The notes under the pieces are model-generated. The model saw only the letters and a program-made list of their open reading frames with translations. It did no database searches and was not told where the DNA came from. DNA of 64,000 nt from Agapetus fuscipes (taxonomy: Eukaryota > Arthropoda > Insecta > Trichoptera > Glossosomatidae): the NCBI GenBank assembly GCA_951799405.1, contig OX637350.1, positions 7,921,852-7,985,851 on the forward strand, read 5' to 3'. Shown here in pieces: positions 1-10,433 of this stretch. The translations under genes were made by a program, and so were the position numbers. How positions within the stretch are numbered: the first letter of the stretch is position 1; each line of letters starts with the position of its first letter.

Positions 1-2018
1 AGTGCCTTATATTTACTCTGCGTCTATCTTTTTAGTCGAGTTGTTGCAGTACACAATAACATGTTTCTTTAAATTTTCAAAATTAAAACCTTGTCTGTTT
101 TTTCGAAACATCGCCTTATACTGACTGAAAGACCTTTCAACATCACAGGATGTGATTGGGGCAAACTTAAATTTGCACAACTCTGAGGGTGAATATGCCT
201 CCTCTGGATTGCCAGCTGCTGTTCCATTTAGCATGTTGTTAATTTTTTGTAGCGTTGTATACCCTTTATTTTTTTCAAGTACAGACTTTATTTTGTTTTT
301 TACCAATTCAGCAACAGGGCCTTCCGCCTCCATAATTGTGGTTTCAATTGTTTTAATGATCTTAACATTTTCTTTTAATGATGTTGATGGATTTTCCAGT
401 GCTTTGATCTGATGGGACAGAAAACAAAAATTGCTTCTTATGTAGATTAGATCATTTCGAAGAGTTTCATTTTCGAAAAGTTCTTTTGCATTTAAAATAC
501 TAGCGGATTCATCTTCTAATTCAAAAACAATCGTTTTAATCTCAGTATAATACTCGCAGTAGTACTCAACCGCTGCTAACCACGTACCCCAACGCGTCAG
601 CACAGGTTCTGGTGGCAAAGGTATGTCTGGATGCATTTCTTTAAATTTTAAAATCCGACTTGGTGCTTTCAAAAAGATTTTCTTTACATTTGATACCAAA
701 CTATCAACATTTTTAAACTGGAATCTCACGCATTCGGCTAGTCTATTAATTCCATGTGCCAAGCATGTTACGTGAATCATTTTAGGATACAACACTTTAA
801 GGGCATCTCCGGCTTTGACCATATAAGGAGCAGCATCGGTCAGTAGCAAGAAAACTTGTTCATGTTTAACACCATCGGACCACAAAACACTCATTGCATC
901 GTTGAACAGCTTGGCTGATGTTTGATGGTTGCATTTAGGAAGTTCTTCGCATGCTATCAAAAAAGATTTGCTGGATTTTTCTTCCACTAGGAGCCCAATA
1001 ATCACATTTCCTATGCACCGGCCCATGGCGTCCGTCGTCTCGTCAATTGCAACCCATATAGGTCCGTCCTGAATTTCTTCTCGAATCGATGCCAAGCAAT
1101 CCTCGTAAATATCATTTACGATTTTTTTCCGAAATGTGGATTCGTCGGGAATAGATTTGCCTGAGTACTTTTCAAGAAAGCTTTTCAATACAGGATTGTT
1201 TACTTTCCACAGAGGTATATCTGCACTCATCATGGCATGACACAAATCTTTCGAGAAAGTATCACTTTGAGAACCGCTGGCTATTGCTTCAGAAAAAAAT
1301 TGTTGTTTGAATTTGCTTTTCCTTGAGATATTCATCTTATGTTTTGTGGTAGATACATGCTGTGATATTAAGAAACGCTGCTCAGTCGAAACGGATTTTT
1401 CGCAAGCATTACAAAACAGTACATTACCATCTGTACTCAGAGACTGGTTTGGGAAATCTTCAATATATTTTCCTAATTTAAACCGCAAAGGTTGTTTGTC
1501 CTTGGGCATTATTTCAATGGGCACAGTTAAATAATTCGGATATAATAATATGCAGGAGAATACTTAAATCACGACGCAAGACAAAGAAATTCAATGTGCG
1601 CGACACAAGCAGGCGACACGAGTACGCGCGACGATTAACAAGTTGTGACTGGCTGACGACGAGCTGACGTTCGGCCTTCGGGCGAACGCCCGGCCGAGCA
1701 GTGAACGGCGAAACGATTCGTTCATTTTTTACTCGTTGTTTTCAGTATTTGCCGCGCCAAACCGCGAACTAATTATTTCCGAAGCGCTATGAAAGCAAAA
1801 ATTATTCCGTTCTCTCTAGTTTAAGTACCAAACATTGAAAATATGGACTAATGTGATTTTCGTGTGCAAATATGGTCTTAACCTAGAAATATGGAAAAAT
1901 ATGGAAAATAAAATCTGCATTTTCCAGCTCAAAACATCATAATCTATGTAGAAAACTAAATAATTAATGGAAACTATTGAAATAAAAAATATGTATTTAC
2001 ATATTAATCCGGGCCCTA
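1..2018 (-). mobile_element. hAT-type DNA transposon, cut by left window edge
   Basis: The element contains the transposase frame at 13-1509 and reaches a terminus near 2018. Read on the minus strand that terminus starts TAGGGCCCGGATTAA, similar to the hAT-like termini at 6244 and 43952. The other terminus lies left of position 1, so the full length and target duplication cannot be seen. The region 1510-2018 is noncoding 5' sequence with a GC-rich patch around 1610-1710. Confidence 0.7.
13..1509 (-). CDS. hAT-superfamily transposase with CGGBP1/BED-like zinc finger
   Basis: An uninterrupted 498-residue frame starting at the ATG at 1509; the frame extends upstream only through non-ATG codons. 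Residues 33-57 hold a Cys-x2-Cys then His-x5-His finger of the BED/CGGBP1 type, used by hAT transposases for DNA binding. The RNase-H-like catalytic domain follows: an IDETTD box (first Asp at residue 156), a TDAAPYM box about 70 residues later (second Asp), then a CLAHGINR motif typical of hAT proteins. Near the C-terminus a VERSFSQYKAMFRKNR stretch resembles the hAT dimerisation region that contains the catalytic Glu. No stop or frameshift is present, which suggests a young or constrained copy. It would cut and paste its own element in the nucleus. The family call is firm; activity is inferred. Confidence 0.85.
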   Translation of the reverse strand: MPKDKQPLRFKLGKYIEDFPNQSLSTDGNVLFCNACEKSVSTEQRFLISQHVSTTKHKMNISRKSKFKQQFFSEAIASGSQSDTFSKDLCHAMMSADIPLWKVNNPVLKSFLEKYSGKSIPDESTFRKKIVNDIYEDCLASIREEIQDGPIWVAIDETTDAMGRCIGNVIIGLLVEEKSSKSFLIACEELPKCNHQTSAKLFNDAMSVLWSDGVKHEQVFLLLTDAAPYMVKAGDALKVLYPKMIHVTCLAHGINRLAECVRFQFKNVDSLVSNVKKIFLKAPSRILKFKEMHPDIPLPPEPVLTRWGTWLAAVEYYCEYYTEIKTIVFELEDESASILNAKELFENETLRNDLIYIRSNFCFLSHQIKALENPSTSLKENVKIIKTIETTIMEAEGPVAELVKNKIKSVLEKNKGYTTLQKINNMLNGTAAGNPEEAYSPSELCKFKFAPITSCDVERSFSQYKAMFRKNRQGFNFENLKKHVIVYCNNSTKKIDAE

Positions 2019-2036
2019 GTAATAATTGATAACCAA

Positions 2037-2387
2037 GTGGGATTGTAATGGAATATACAGTGGCCTACCGTGGATGCAGTTGAACAAACATCTGTGCTCA
2101 ATATGGGAGCACGTCTAATATATAAGTTAAAAAAATGTGCTTCCATTACCCCTACATAAAGAGACCAGCTTCACTGACTTAAAATTTGAGAAAGGATTGA
2201 GTATAAGGTCTGTTTAACTATCTTTAAATCGACAAAGTGTGTTGCCCCGCGGTATATTTCAGAGCTTTGTGGGATGCACACAGTGGAGGGTAAACGGCTG
2301 GCATTGAGATATGCAAATACTACTGCTGTGAATAAATTGATAGTTCCATAACGATCTAATAAAGCAAAATACTTGGATCGTGCCTTT
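2037..2387 (+). mobile_element. CR1/L2-like LINE fragment, first copy
   Basis: Translated pieces match the end of the reverse-transcriptase ORF seen at 26764-27419 (YCNGIYSGLP region, then the ISELC/LCGMH region). The copy is full of stops. Its last ~205 bp (about 2182-2387) recur almost unchanged at 2656-2862. Confidence 0.65.
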
Positions 2388-2659
2388 TTAACAGTACTTA
2401 GTAGTCACAAAATTTTTACAGCTAAGTACGGGATCATGTGATACGGGACCTACAAGATGGCAGATAGGCTACGAAAAAATGGCATAAAAAAAATTTAAAT
2501 TAAATTAGGCTGATTTATTTGGTGAGCGCTGTTTTTGTGTGTATCACACCTCAAGAGCCCTCTGCGAGCTTGGTCATCGCTCTAGAAAGCGCCAATTCTC
2601 AAGCAAGACCCAGTTGTTGTAAGGCTGGATGGACCTTTTGATGACCGGTCTTTGGTAAA
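2388..2659 (-). repeat. Composite segment: unknown ~115 bp plus SINE-B tail half
   Basis: Starts with a sequence beginning ACAGTACTTAGTAGTCAC and continues into the 3' half of SINE-B (GGTGAGCGCTGTTTTTGTG to GGTAAAGGT). The whole ~270 bp is nearly identical to 25267-25539. Here the SINE stops abruptly and LINE sequence resumes, whereas at 25 kb the SINE runs on to its tRNA-like head. Confidence 0.7.
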
Positions 2660-3045
2660 GGTTAAAATTTGAGAAAGGATTGAGTATAAGGTCTGTTTAA
2701 CTATCTTTAAATCGACAAAGTGTGTTGCCCCGCGGTATATTTCAGAGCTTTGTGGGATGCACACAGTGAAGGGTAAACGGCTGGCATTGAGATATGCAAA
2801 TACTACTGCTGTGAATAAATTGATAGTTCCATAACGATCTAATAAAGCAAAATACTTGGATCGTGCCTTTTGCATAGCCGGCCTTGTGCTGTGGAATGCC
2901 CTACCCCATGAGTTTAGAGCCATAGAGAGTGCAAGTGCATTTAGGCCGAGATTGAAGACATGTTTGTTTCGGAGATGTTACAGTTGAATAGTGCATTTGC
3001 AGTGATTTATCACAAAACAGCACTATAAATATTGTCTTATTATTA
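2660..3045 (+). mobile_element. CR1/L2-like LINE 3' end, second copy
   Basis: Repeats the 2182-2387 sequence and then continues through the C-terminal ORF region (DRAF..AGLVLWNALPHEF..R) to a tail ending near TATTATTAT at 3035-3045. It is the same LINE family as 26764-27419. Frameshifted and non-functional. Confidence 0.7.
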
Positions 3046-3274
3046 TCCAATTAAGAACAGAGAACACGCATTTAAAGACAAAATCAAGCCTGAATCTTGC
3101 CACTGACTTGGCAAACAATTCAAGTACCACAAGTATAAAAGTTACATAAACTCCCCTTGATGGTATAAAATGTATGAAAACTAAAGCACTCATTAGGAGT
3201 GCTGTTATATCATCCATAAATTTTGATTTACACGATCGAGGGGGTTGCATGCAAATGTTTTATACTTGAGGCTA

Positions 3275-3430
3275 AGCATTTTCACACATTTTCAATTGAT
3301 ATTGGACAACGAAAGAGCATTTGATCTATAATCTAAGTTGCAAGGATATATTAACATTCAAAGCTCATATCAAATGCATGCTCACAAACAAATATGTGTA
3401 AGTTCGCACTTACAAATGCTGAATGTGTAC
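3275..3430 (-). repeat. RTE-tail repeat, partial
   Basis: Matches the 3' half of the abundant ~250-bp repeat (ATCTAAGTTGCAAGGATAT, then TGCATGCTCACAAACA). The other half is missing. Confidence 0.6.
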
Positions 3431-3527
3431 TGAATGTGATGAATGCCTAATATTAATAATCAACATTTTATTCCGATGCTGACAATACCAACTTTTAACA
3501 AAGAGAAACACAAATCTGCGGGCATAC

Positions 3528-4818
3528 TTGGACTGCAGGAAGAGTTCCTTGCTGTGCTTGTGTGTGTTGGTGTGGACCAGCCCGTGGTGCTTCCTCACCG
3601 CCCCCCCTCCCCCACCCCCTGAGGACTCCCTCGGGGCAAAGTGGAAGTTCAGCAGGTGATTCAAGTTGTGCTTCTTGCTGCCAGGCAGAAATACTGAGCC
3701 AATTTCAGCGTCACTTTCTTCTAGCCTAGAATGAAAGCAACAAAAGACTAGTGCACCATAACTTTTACCCTTGTTCAACAGATGCCGTTGCATGCACACA
3801 AGCTTCTGCTTTTGCATGAAGACAACTGGCCAGGTAGGCTGGTGGATTGCATTCCTTTCCAACAAATCTGTTAAAAAAAAATTGTGTCCTTTTGAGCATA
3901 TGGGAATCTCTGTTCTCCTTGATGATCACTGTACATTTGAAAGAATATTTTTTTGACAAAAAAGTATTGTCCATCACATTCTCAAATTTAATTCAACCCC
4001 CGAATGACCTAAATGTGTAATGTAAGCTTACAAATACCAAACACTTTGATTAGGTGAAGAAGATAAAACATCTGTGTAAATGGCATCACAGCTGCAACCA
4101 GCGGTCTGCCCAAAATAAATTATTTAATGAAAATTCTGTTAAAAAACTAGAGAAATCTAGACATAAGAAAACAAAAAACCACATTTGGCAAAAGTTCAAT
4201 ATCATTACGTGAAAACATTCACAGAAATCTGATGGAAAAATACAAATATATTTTAAGAAAAGTTTTCAATGCAAGTTGGGGAAATAACGAGAAGTTGAAT
4301 AGTACGAAGAAAAAAATTACAAGCATAATATCATCTGTCAAAAAGAAGAGGTGTTGGCAGAGGTCATGTGACCTACATTGATTGTGATTGTGCAATAATT
4401 GTTGATTATAAAAACATGTATCTCTAATAATTATTTATCATAACTTTTTCAGGTGTACCTGGCATTCTGGTTTCCACCCACCGCACCGCCATACTGAGCC
4501 CCCCGCGGCTTGGGGCGCTTGTCAAATGCTTTTCCCTTCTGGGGCGCGGGCCTGCGGGAGACATCGCACTTCGCCGGGAGACTACTACAAGATTCACGCT
4601 TTTTGCTGCACCGAGGCCACAGCTTGCCGCTTGACGCATCTAAAATCACAATTCGATGTTATCAAATCAAAACAAAAATAATGATGACCGCCATTACGAG
4701 ATGAGCACATTTTTTCATTATGGACAATTTGCGCGACGCATTTACCTTGCTTCTTGGGATCGTTATTCTGCGTCTTGGTCTGCGACTGGGACGAACGACT
4801 GTTCGACTTCTTTTCCAT
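3528..4818 (-). CDS. RNF10: RNF10-type RING E3 ubiquitin ligase, first three coding exons (partial)
   Basis: Three exons join in phase: 4818-4746, 4639-4459 and 3725-about 3528, giving the first ~150 residues. Exon 1 starts at an ATG and encodes a Ser/Gln/Lys-rich tail. Exon 2 carries a basic stretch ending in KRPKPRGAQYGG. Exon 3 carries GSKKHNLNHLLNF and HSKELFLQSK, which match the conserved RNF10 stretches GPKK-NLNHLLNF and NKELFLQ that precede the RING finger. All junctions have GT/AG ends; the last donor is the least certain. A Gly run in exon 3 comes from a C-rich stretch near 3600. RING and downstream exons are absent from 1-3527, which holds transposons, so they should lie left of the window. 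RNF10 proteins are known as ubiquitin ligases acting on ribosomal proteins; here that is by homology only. Confidence 0.75.
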
Positions 4819-6243
4819 GATAAAATCCTTCACTCTTCACGCCTACACTGGAGTAAACTCCGAAAGGAGAGAAAGACACTTGCAAGACCGACATTTTAGA
4901 AAGCCATGTTTATAAATCAACTGTTGAAAAAATATCAGCCTTTGTGAATTGCTGATGTAATAGGAATATGAGTAATTGAGTAATGCGTCAAAGAAACAGT
5001 AAATCACTGGGAGCAGGAAACTCCCTGTCGTCGAAAACGACGAATTTTCAAACGAAACTCTATTTACGGATCGCCCTCACTATGGCGACTTGGCGGAAGT
5101 GAACAGTATTGAACACATGCGCAGCTGACATTGCGCACTTCCGTATAGCATTTTACGTTCATTTTATGTACATTAGGAAGCTTTTTTTTATCATGTGTAA
5201 ATTTGATACGTTTTTAAAAATTAAAGGAATCAGTAAATCTTTATGATCAAGTTTCAAAGAATAAATAGATGAGGTTAAAGCTTGTGGAATATTTATTTCC
5301 AACTTCATTGTGCTCGAAAACGCTCCACTCTTTATCGATAATGCAGGAATAAAAATCCGCGGGAAAAATGAATCGTTCAAACTAAAGAACAAAATAATAG
5401 CATACAACAGAGATCTATATAGTAAAAAAAATAGCATAAAACAGAGATCCATATAGTAAAAAAATCATAGACCAAATTTCAAATAATACGTAAATCAAAC
5501 TTTTAAAAATAAGGCAAATACTCACAAAATAAAATTCTATAACTAAAGGCATATTTATATGCACTTTTTTATTGTCCAGAAATATATAATAATATATTTT
5601 TAATGAGAACTTAATACTCACAAAATAATAAACAGCGATACTTTTTTTCATCAGTAGGTTCTAAGACGACGAAAGAACTTGATTTAATTTAATATTGGTT
5701 GAGAAAAATGAGAAGTTGGTATATTATGGCACGATTGACGGGTAGATACAGTACCAACTGAGACAAATCGGGTTGATTAGTATTAATAGCAATAGAAGAC
5801 CGCTCAGTTTACATTACAACATTCTTATTATATTCTTATCCAGCGAGGATCAACAAACTACTTATGCCTAATATTCATATAAGTAGGCAAGATGGTGTAA
5901 ATAACCAGAGTTTAGTAAACGGTCAGCTGGTAGTATTGGAATCTGAACTCCCGTTATTAGGTAGGTATATCAGCAGGGATAATCAACTTCTTCATTCTTG
6001 AAATTTTGCTTTTTATATGCTGAACAATTTTTTTGATACCTATAAGAATACAAGTCCACAAAAACAAATACGATAACGATATTAGGTACGTATCTAGTCT
6101 AATGAGGTAATCAGTCACCTGGCGATATTGTTTTTTTTAACAATATTCATTAAGCACTACCTACTGGGTTTAGGTCTCCCTTACTTCCTCTGAAGGTGTC
6201 CCTCTCTCCTATATATTTTTAGGAGTATGTAGGTATATAATTA
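4819..6243. other. Upstream flank of RNF10 gene; no gene recognised
   Basis: 4819-5160 is relatively GC-rich next to the first exon and probably holds its promoter and 5' UTR. 5160-6243 is AT-rich. ATAGTAAAAAAAAT...ACAGAGATC is repeated twice around 5405-5465. No coding signal is recognisable. Confidence 0.4.
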
Positions 6244-7109
6244 CAGGCCCGGATTAAGGGCGGTTCGAGCGGTACGACCGAACCAGGCCCCCCAAACACT
6301 GAATAAATACTGAAAAATTATATATTTATATTGTTTTGACCATTTTTGACTCAAAAAGCAACGTTTCGTACAGACAAAGATATGGATAGTTGAGAAATAA
6401 AAGGTTCTCTCAGGGAACCTTTAGGGGCCCCACAATATATTTAAAAGAAAACACTTATTTTTCACTTTTTTCGTTTTTATTTGTATGTGCTGTTACGGTT
6501 CGAATACCCTGTCACATGAGGTGTGACCTGACATTTACCATCTGCAGGGTCGAGAATCGTACGCTCCTATTTTTTATATCAGGCTAGCCAAGCCACCCTC
6601 ACGCAGGATTCAACCAATGAGGATCCTGTATTCAAATCAATATTGGCGTCACCCAAAAGTGGATAAATAGACCCCACGAGGGAAGGAAGGCCACAGTTGA
6701 ACCTTTACCATCTTGCCTTCAGCATCTTCTGTCCGTAGATTATCCAGACTCACGGTCGAAACTCTTCAATAAATTTATTTGCATTCAATTAATAATCTTC
6801 TCCTTAAATTAAAACCCCTTCGAAATTCAGTTATAACATGTGCTATATTTCGGAAGTATTTTTTTCTTTTTAATTACACAATTATTCATTGTGAAGTTTC
6901 ATATGAAGAAGATTTTTATATAATGTCAATAGTTTTTGAGAAACATTGGAAAACCTGAAACTACTTAATTAATTAAATTTCTTTAAATATTTTTTCAGGT
7001 CGGGGGGGGGGGGGGGGAAGGGCGGAAAATTTTAGGGAGGGGAGGGGGGTATGGGGGCCCCCGTGATCTCCCCCGCACCAGGGCCCCCAGGGGGGTTAAT
7101 CCAGGCCTG
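6244..7109. mobile_element. hAT-like non-autonomous element, family 1
   Basis: Bounded by CAGGCCCGGATTAA at 6244 and its near-complement TTAATCCAGGCCTG ending at 7109. Interior ends carry GGGCGGTTCGAGC on the left and CCCGCACCAGGGCCCCC on the right, as in the shorter relative at 43952-44411. No transposase frame. The flanking 8 bp are AT-rich and match only partly, so the target duplication is decayed. A 16-G run lies inside at 7002-7017. Confidence 0.7.
7002..7056 (+). repeat. G-rich tract with 16-G run
   Basis: An unbroken run of 16 G at 7002-7017 is followed by GGGCGG, GGGAGGGGAGGGGGG and GGGGG blocks. It lies inside the hAT-like element 6244-7109 and could form G-quadruplexes on the plus strand. 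Confidence 0.8.
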
Positions 7110-7428
7110 TATATAAATCACACTTTTTATAATGTATGTATCCGAGAAAAATGATTTTATACAGTGTAAAAAATGTATTAGATACTTGTGAACAATATTA
7201 TTTCCGTTACAAAGTTATTAACCCCTGGTGATTGATATAAATGTTCCGTTCAATCGAGTATGCATTTTAATAATTATTCCATAGGAGATGTTGCGATCTT
7301 ACCGGATGGTCCGCAGCCCCCCAGACATCGTCCGCAGTCCACAATACCGGAGCACGGAGCACCACGTCCAGTCTTCTCTGCGACCTCGCAAAAGCAACAC
7401 CTATCCCAGAAAATTAAACTCTTTCACC

Positions 7429-8076
7429 ATGAACCACCTGTATCTACTTCCATTGCTCGCGGCTTTCGCTATAGCAGCACCGGTCACGTACGACCAAAGA
7501 CAAGATGGAGAAGTCAACGTGAGAGCTGATCTTCAGAACTTCGTGATTGTAGCGCTGCTCCCAAAGATAAACGGCGCTGGTTCATTGTTGCTAGACGCGC
7601 TGTCCAAAACCATTCCATCTCGCAGGAGGATAAACAACTTACAAAGGCGCCGAACTGAACCAAGTGTGGAGGAAGACCAAGTTGAAGAAGAAGTCTCTGA
7701 ACAATTCTTGGAGCCGAAGACGCCTTATCAAGTGGACATCAGTCAAGCGAAATCCACTTTGGCGAAGCTTTACCCGGTACAAAGTAAATCTGCTGTGATG
7801 GGAAGGAATTCTCAAGCTCGGCATGGATCTGCTACGATCTCTCCGGTGCTTTCATTGTTGAAGACACCTGCTGAAGAAAGTCCAGTGCCAGACGTGCTGC
7901 CAGTGAAGGATAATCAGTATGTGGTGAAGCTGGAAGACATCAAGCGTTTGGATGACAAGGAGCTGTCTAAGAACAAGAATGAGGACAGTGGCTTGGTGCT
8001 GGTGGGAGCCATGGAGCAATGCGGACCAGGGGCCTTCCGTGATAACCGAGGAATTTGCCAACAGAACAAAGAATAA
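7429..8076 (+). CDS. Secreted protein with DQRQ-D-G motif (uncharacterised insect family)
   Basis: Start chosen at the ATG at 7429 (context TTCACCATGA), because the frame further upstream is not protein-like and this Met opens a clear signal peptide (LYLLPLLAAFAIAA, likely cleaved near residue 17). The 215-residue product has YDQRQDGEVNVRADLQNF at 21-38, a hydrophobic VIVALL stretch, two triple-Arg sites at 65-67 and 73-75 that could be processed by furin-like proteases, a long acidic/Ser-rich middle, and a C-terminal CGPGAFRDNRGIC with only two Cys (198, 210). A TATA-like GATATAAAT is at 7234-7242. The convergent gene at 9964 shares the DQRQ motif. Single exon here; an extra intron cannot be excluded. 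Function unknown; probably exported to haemolymph, cuticle or gut lumen. Confidence 0.65.
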   Translation: MNHLYLLPLLAAFAIAAPVTYDQRQDGEVNVRADLQNFVIVALLPKINGAGSLLLDALSKTIPSRRRINNLQRRRTEPSVEEDQVEEEVSEQFLEPKTPYQVDISQAKSTLAKLYPVQSKSAVMGRNSQARHGSATISPVLSLLKTPAEESPVPDVLPVKDNQYVVKLEDIKRLDDKELSKNKNEDSGLVLVGAMEQCGPGAFRDNRGICQQNKE

Positions 8077-9009
8077 CTTTCATGCCTATTTATTTTTATT
8101 GTAAGTAATTTATTCTACAATTTTAAGCACTTGTATACTTGGTAATTATTATCACCAAGCCTTTATTGCAATGTTTTTATTTTATTTACCTGCGCTTGTG
8201 TACCTACATTGGTTATTATTTATGTATCAAGGCCGACGTAAATTTCACCTTATTTATGAAAAAAAAATTTTTTTTTTAAAAGCTTGTTTGATTCCTCATC
8301 CATATATTTACTCCCAAGTCCTAGTTATTTTTTTAAATCATGTCTATGTTTATGATGCCACATTTTTTTATTAAATGTAAAAAATCAGGAAGGTTCTACT
8401 CAAAAAGTTACATTCAGGTCATAAAAAAGCTGTAATATAAAGCTACTTGATCTGTGTCTTGGATTTCAGGTTTTATTAAGCATAATATTTTTTTTTAGGA
8501 AATGGGCGTTATGTCTGTATTTAAGTAGATTAATAACCAAGTGGATCGTAATTTTTTTTTTTTGTTTTGATGAAATAAATGTAAGTACCTATTAATAAAT
8601 AAATAATATATCAGTAGGTAAGTAAGTAAAATAGTCTTGTTTGAATAGGGCTAACCCATAATTTGTAGTCTATTTGGAACTTTGGAAGTTCATCAAGTGA
8701 AAATATTTAAGTATTAGAATATTTAATGAGCTTAATTCATTCATACCTACCATTAATATTTTGTAGTAAGTAGGTACATATTTCGAATCCCTACGTACTT
8801 TACTATATGTAGAGTACCTACCTACAATACAAAGGAGATTTTTAAAAGAAAAAAAACATGTCGTGTAGGAGTAAATGCAGGCAAATATTTTATTTCAGCA
8901 CAAACCAATGATAAAGGTTCAACAGTTATTTCTATAAATAAATAAATAATTTAATAAGCGCGACAGATAACAATAAATATTATTATTTTGATTTCACTTT
9001 GCTCTTCAA
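8077..9009. other. Intergenic region between convergent genes
   Basis: AT-rich, with TAGGTA/TACCTACC words and no recognisable coding exon. It should hold the 3' UTRs of both flanking genes. The plus-strand gene has no canonical AATAAA close to its stop; an ATTAAA lies near 8371 and AATAAA near 8574. Confidence 0.4.
8889..8894 (-). terminator. AATAAA polyadenylation signal of the 9964 gene
   Basis: AATAAA on the minus strand, 116 bases beyond the stop codon of the second exon at 9010. The spacing fits a short 3' UTR. Confidence 0.45.
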
Positions 9010-9964
9010 TTATGACGATTTTTCCTCAGGAGGGGAAGAAGGAAGTTGGCCAACCGCAGCTTCATTCTGAAAAAAAAATCAGAACATACATATTAGGAAA
9101 ACCTTACCAAATTTGGATCCCTTGAGATTTTTCACAATGCTTTTGCATTTCCATTACTAAAACAAACATATAGGTCCCAATCTTAGGTCCTGTAATATTT
9201 TGATTTCAAAAAGTTAAAAAGTTACAATGAAATATGATACTATCATAATATTTTGCTGCATGTTCATTGAACTATTGAAATAACAGGACTGCAGCTTTAT
9301 ATCAAGTTCAATTTATTTTCGTGACTCAACTTTTTTACAGACCTCATGTGGCTATCTCTTAATTTTTTTCACCGAGATAAAATCCAAATGAGGAGGTACT
9401 CGTAATTCTCGAAGTGAATAGTATGTACTTAATAACAAACAAATAATTGTTTGTAATACTTAATTCATTTTAGATTATTATTTTGAAAGTGAATTACAAG
9501 GTACTATAAAAGGTATATAATTAAGTGCTAATATTAAAATTTTCGAAATATTCAAAGAGAGAGAAAAAAAATAACAATAGCTACCCCTTTGTTTTTACTG
9601 GTTTTTCCGCGGCTGGTGAAGGGGCGGCATCATTTGAAGTGGCATTGGCAGGAGCTGCAGGGTCTATAGATGTGGTCGAGAGGACAGGTTTCTTGTTGGG
9701 ATCCGGAGTAAGGTCATCATTGGAATATTCTTCCAGCTCAGCCAGGAGCGCCTCCAAATCAATGGCCGAAGCAGCCGCCAAAAATTCTTCAGCAGGCGCC
9801 ACAGCAATCACAACTCCATCAATGTTAATCCGATAATTCTCAGTTCCATTTTGGCGTTGATCGAAAACGTCTGCGTTGTTATTTCGCAAGGAAGCCGCTT
9901 CAGAGACAACTATCAAGATTGCGCTGACGACGGCTGCTTTGAGTAGATGTGCTTGAGAAGTCAT
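9010..9964 (-). CDS. Secreted DQRQ-N-G protein, two exons
   Basis: Exon 1 is 9964-9599 and exon 2 is 9066-9010. The donor CCA/GTAAAA and acceptor TTTTTTTCAG/AAT join in phase 0, giving 140 residues ending EEKSS. Without splicing the frame would end five residues later. Residues 1-23 are a signal peptide (LLKAAVVSAILIVVSEA). FDQRQNG at 34-40 and INIDGVVIAVA after it line up with YDQRQDG and RADLQNFVIVA of the protein at 7429, so the two genes look like diverged paralogues arranged tail to tail. Two N-glycosylation sequons (NGT at 39, NAT near 107), an acidic EALLAELEEY segment and a Pro/Ala-rich tail follow. No Cys is left in the mature part. Function unknown. Confidence 0.65.
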
Positions 9965-10433
9965 GTTGAGGTCGTGGAGTGTGGAAGCCGGCCTCTCTCT
10001 TTGCCAATGTCAATAACACTGATGAGCCGAGGCGGCTGCGATAAGACGTAGAGTTCGGTCGCACCAGATCAACTTGAAGAACCGGTAACCCCCGCTAGGA
10101 AGGCAGGGGACCTTATTCCGCGCCACTCGGCCATCGAGCCTGACAGTGCACGATATATTTTCCCTGTATTCGAGTCGCTAGATCAAACGGTATATTATCC
10201 TACTCGCCATTTTGTAGGTCAGTTATCAGATGCAAGTTCATGTGTAACTGTTTTGCATAGGCCATGTCCGTGATCGGTAAATCGTTGCAAAAATACCAAA
10301 TTGATCAGGAAATCACGACAAGCTGCAGCAGAGCAAGAGCTTCACCTGAATATGGTACAATGTATAAGCATTACAAGTTAGATGCATGAAATGTAAGCAT
10401 AATTGGGTACTTACCTATAAGTGAGGTCGTGAA
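9965..10433. other. Upstream flank of the 9964 gene
   Basis: Should contain the 5' UTR and promoter of the minus-strand secreted-protein gene. GC-richer up to about 10150. No repeat or exon recognised. Confidence 0.35.

Noticed and set aside
2582..2923. Minus-strand 113-codon frame
   Set aside because: Antisense of the LINE 3' end and of the SINE-B tail.
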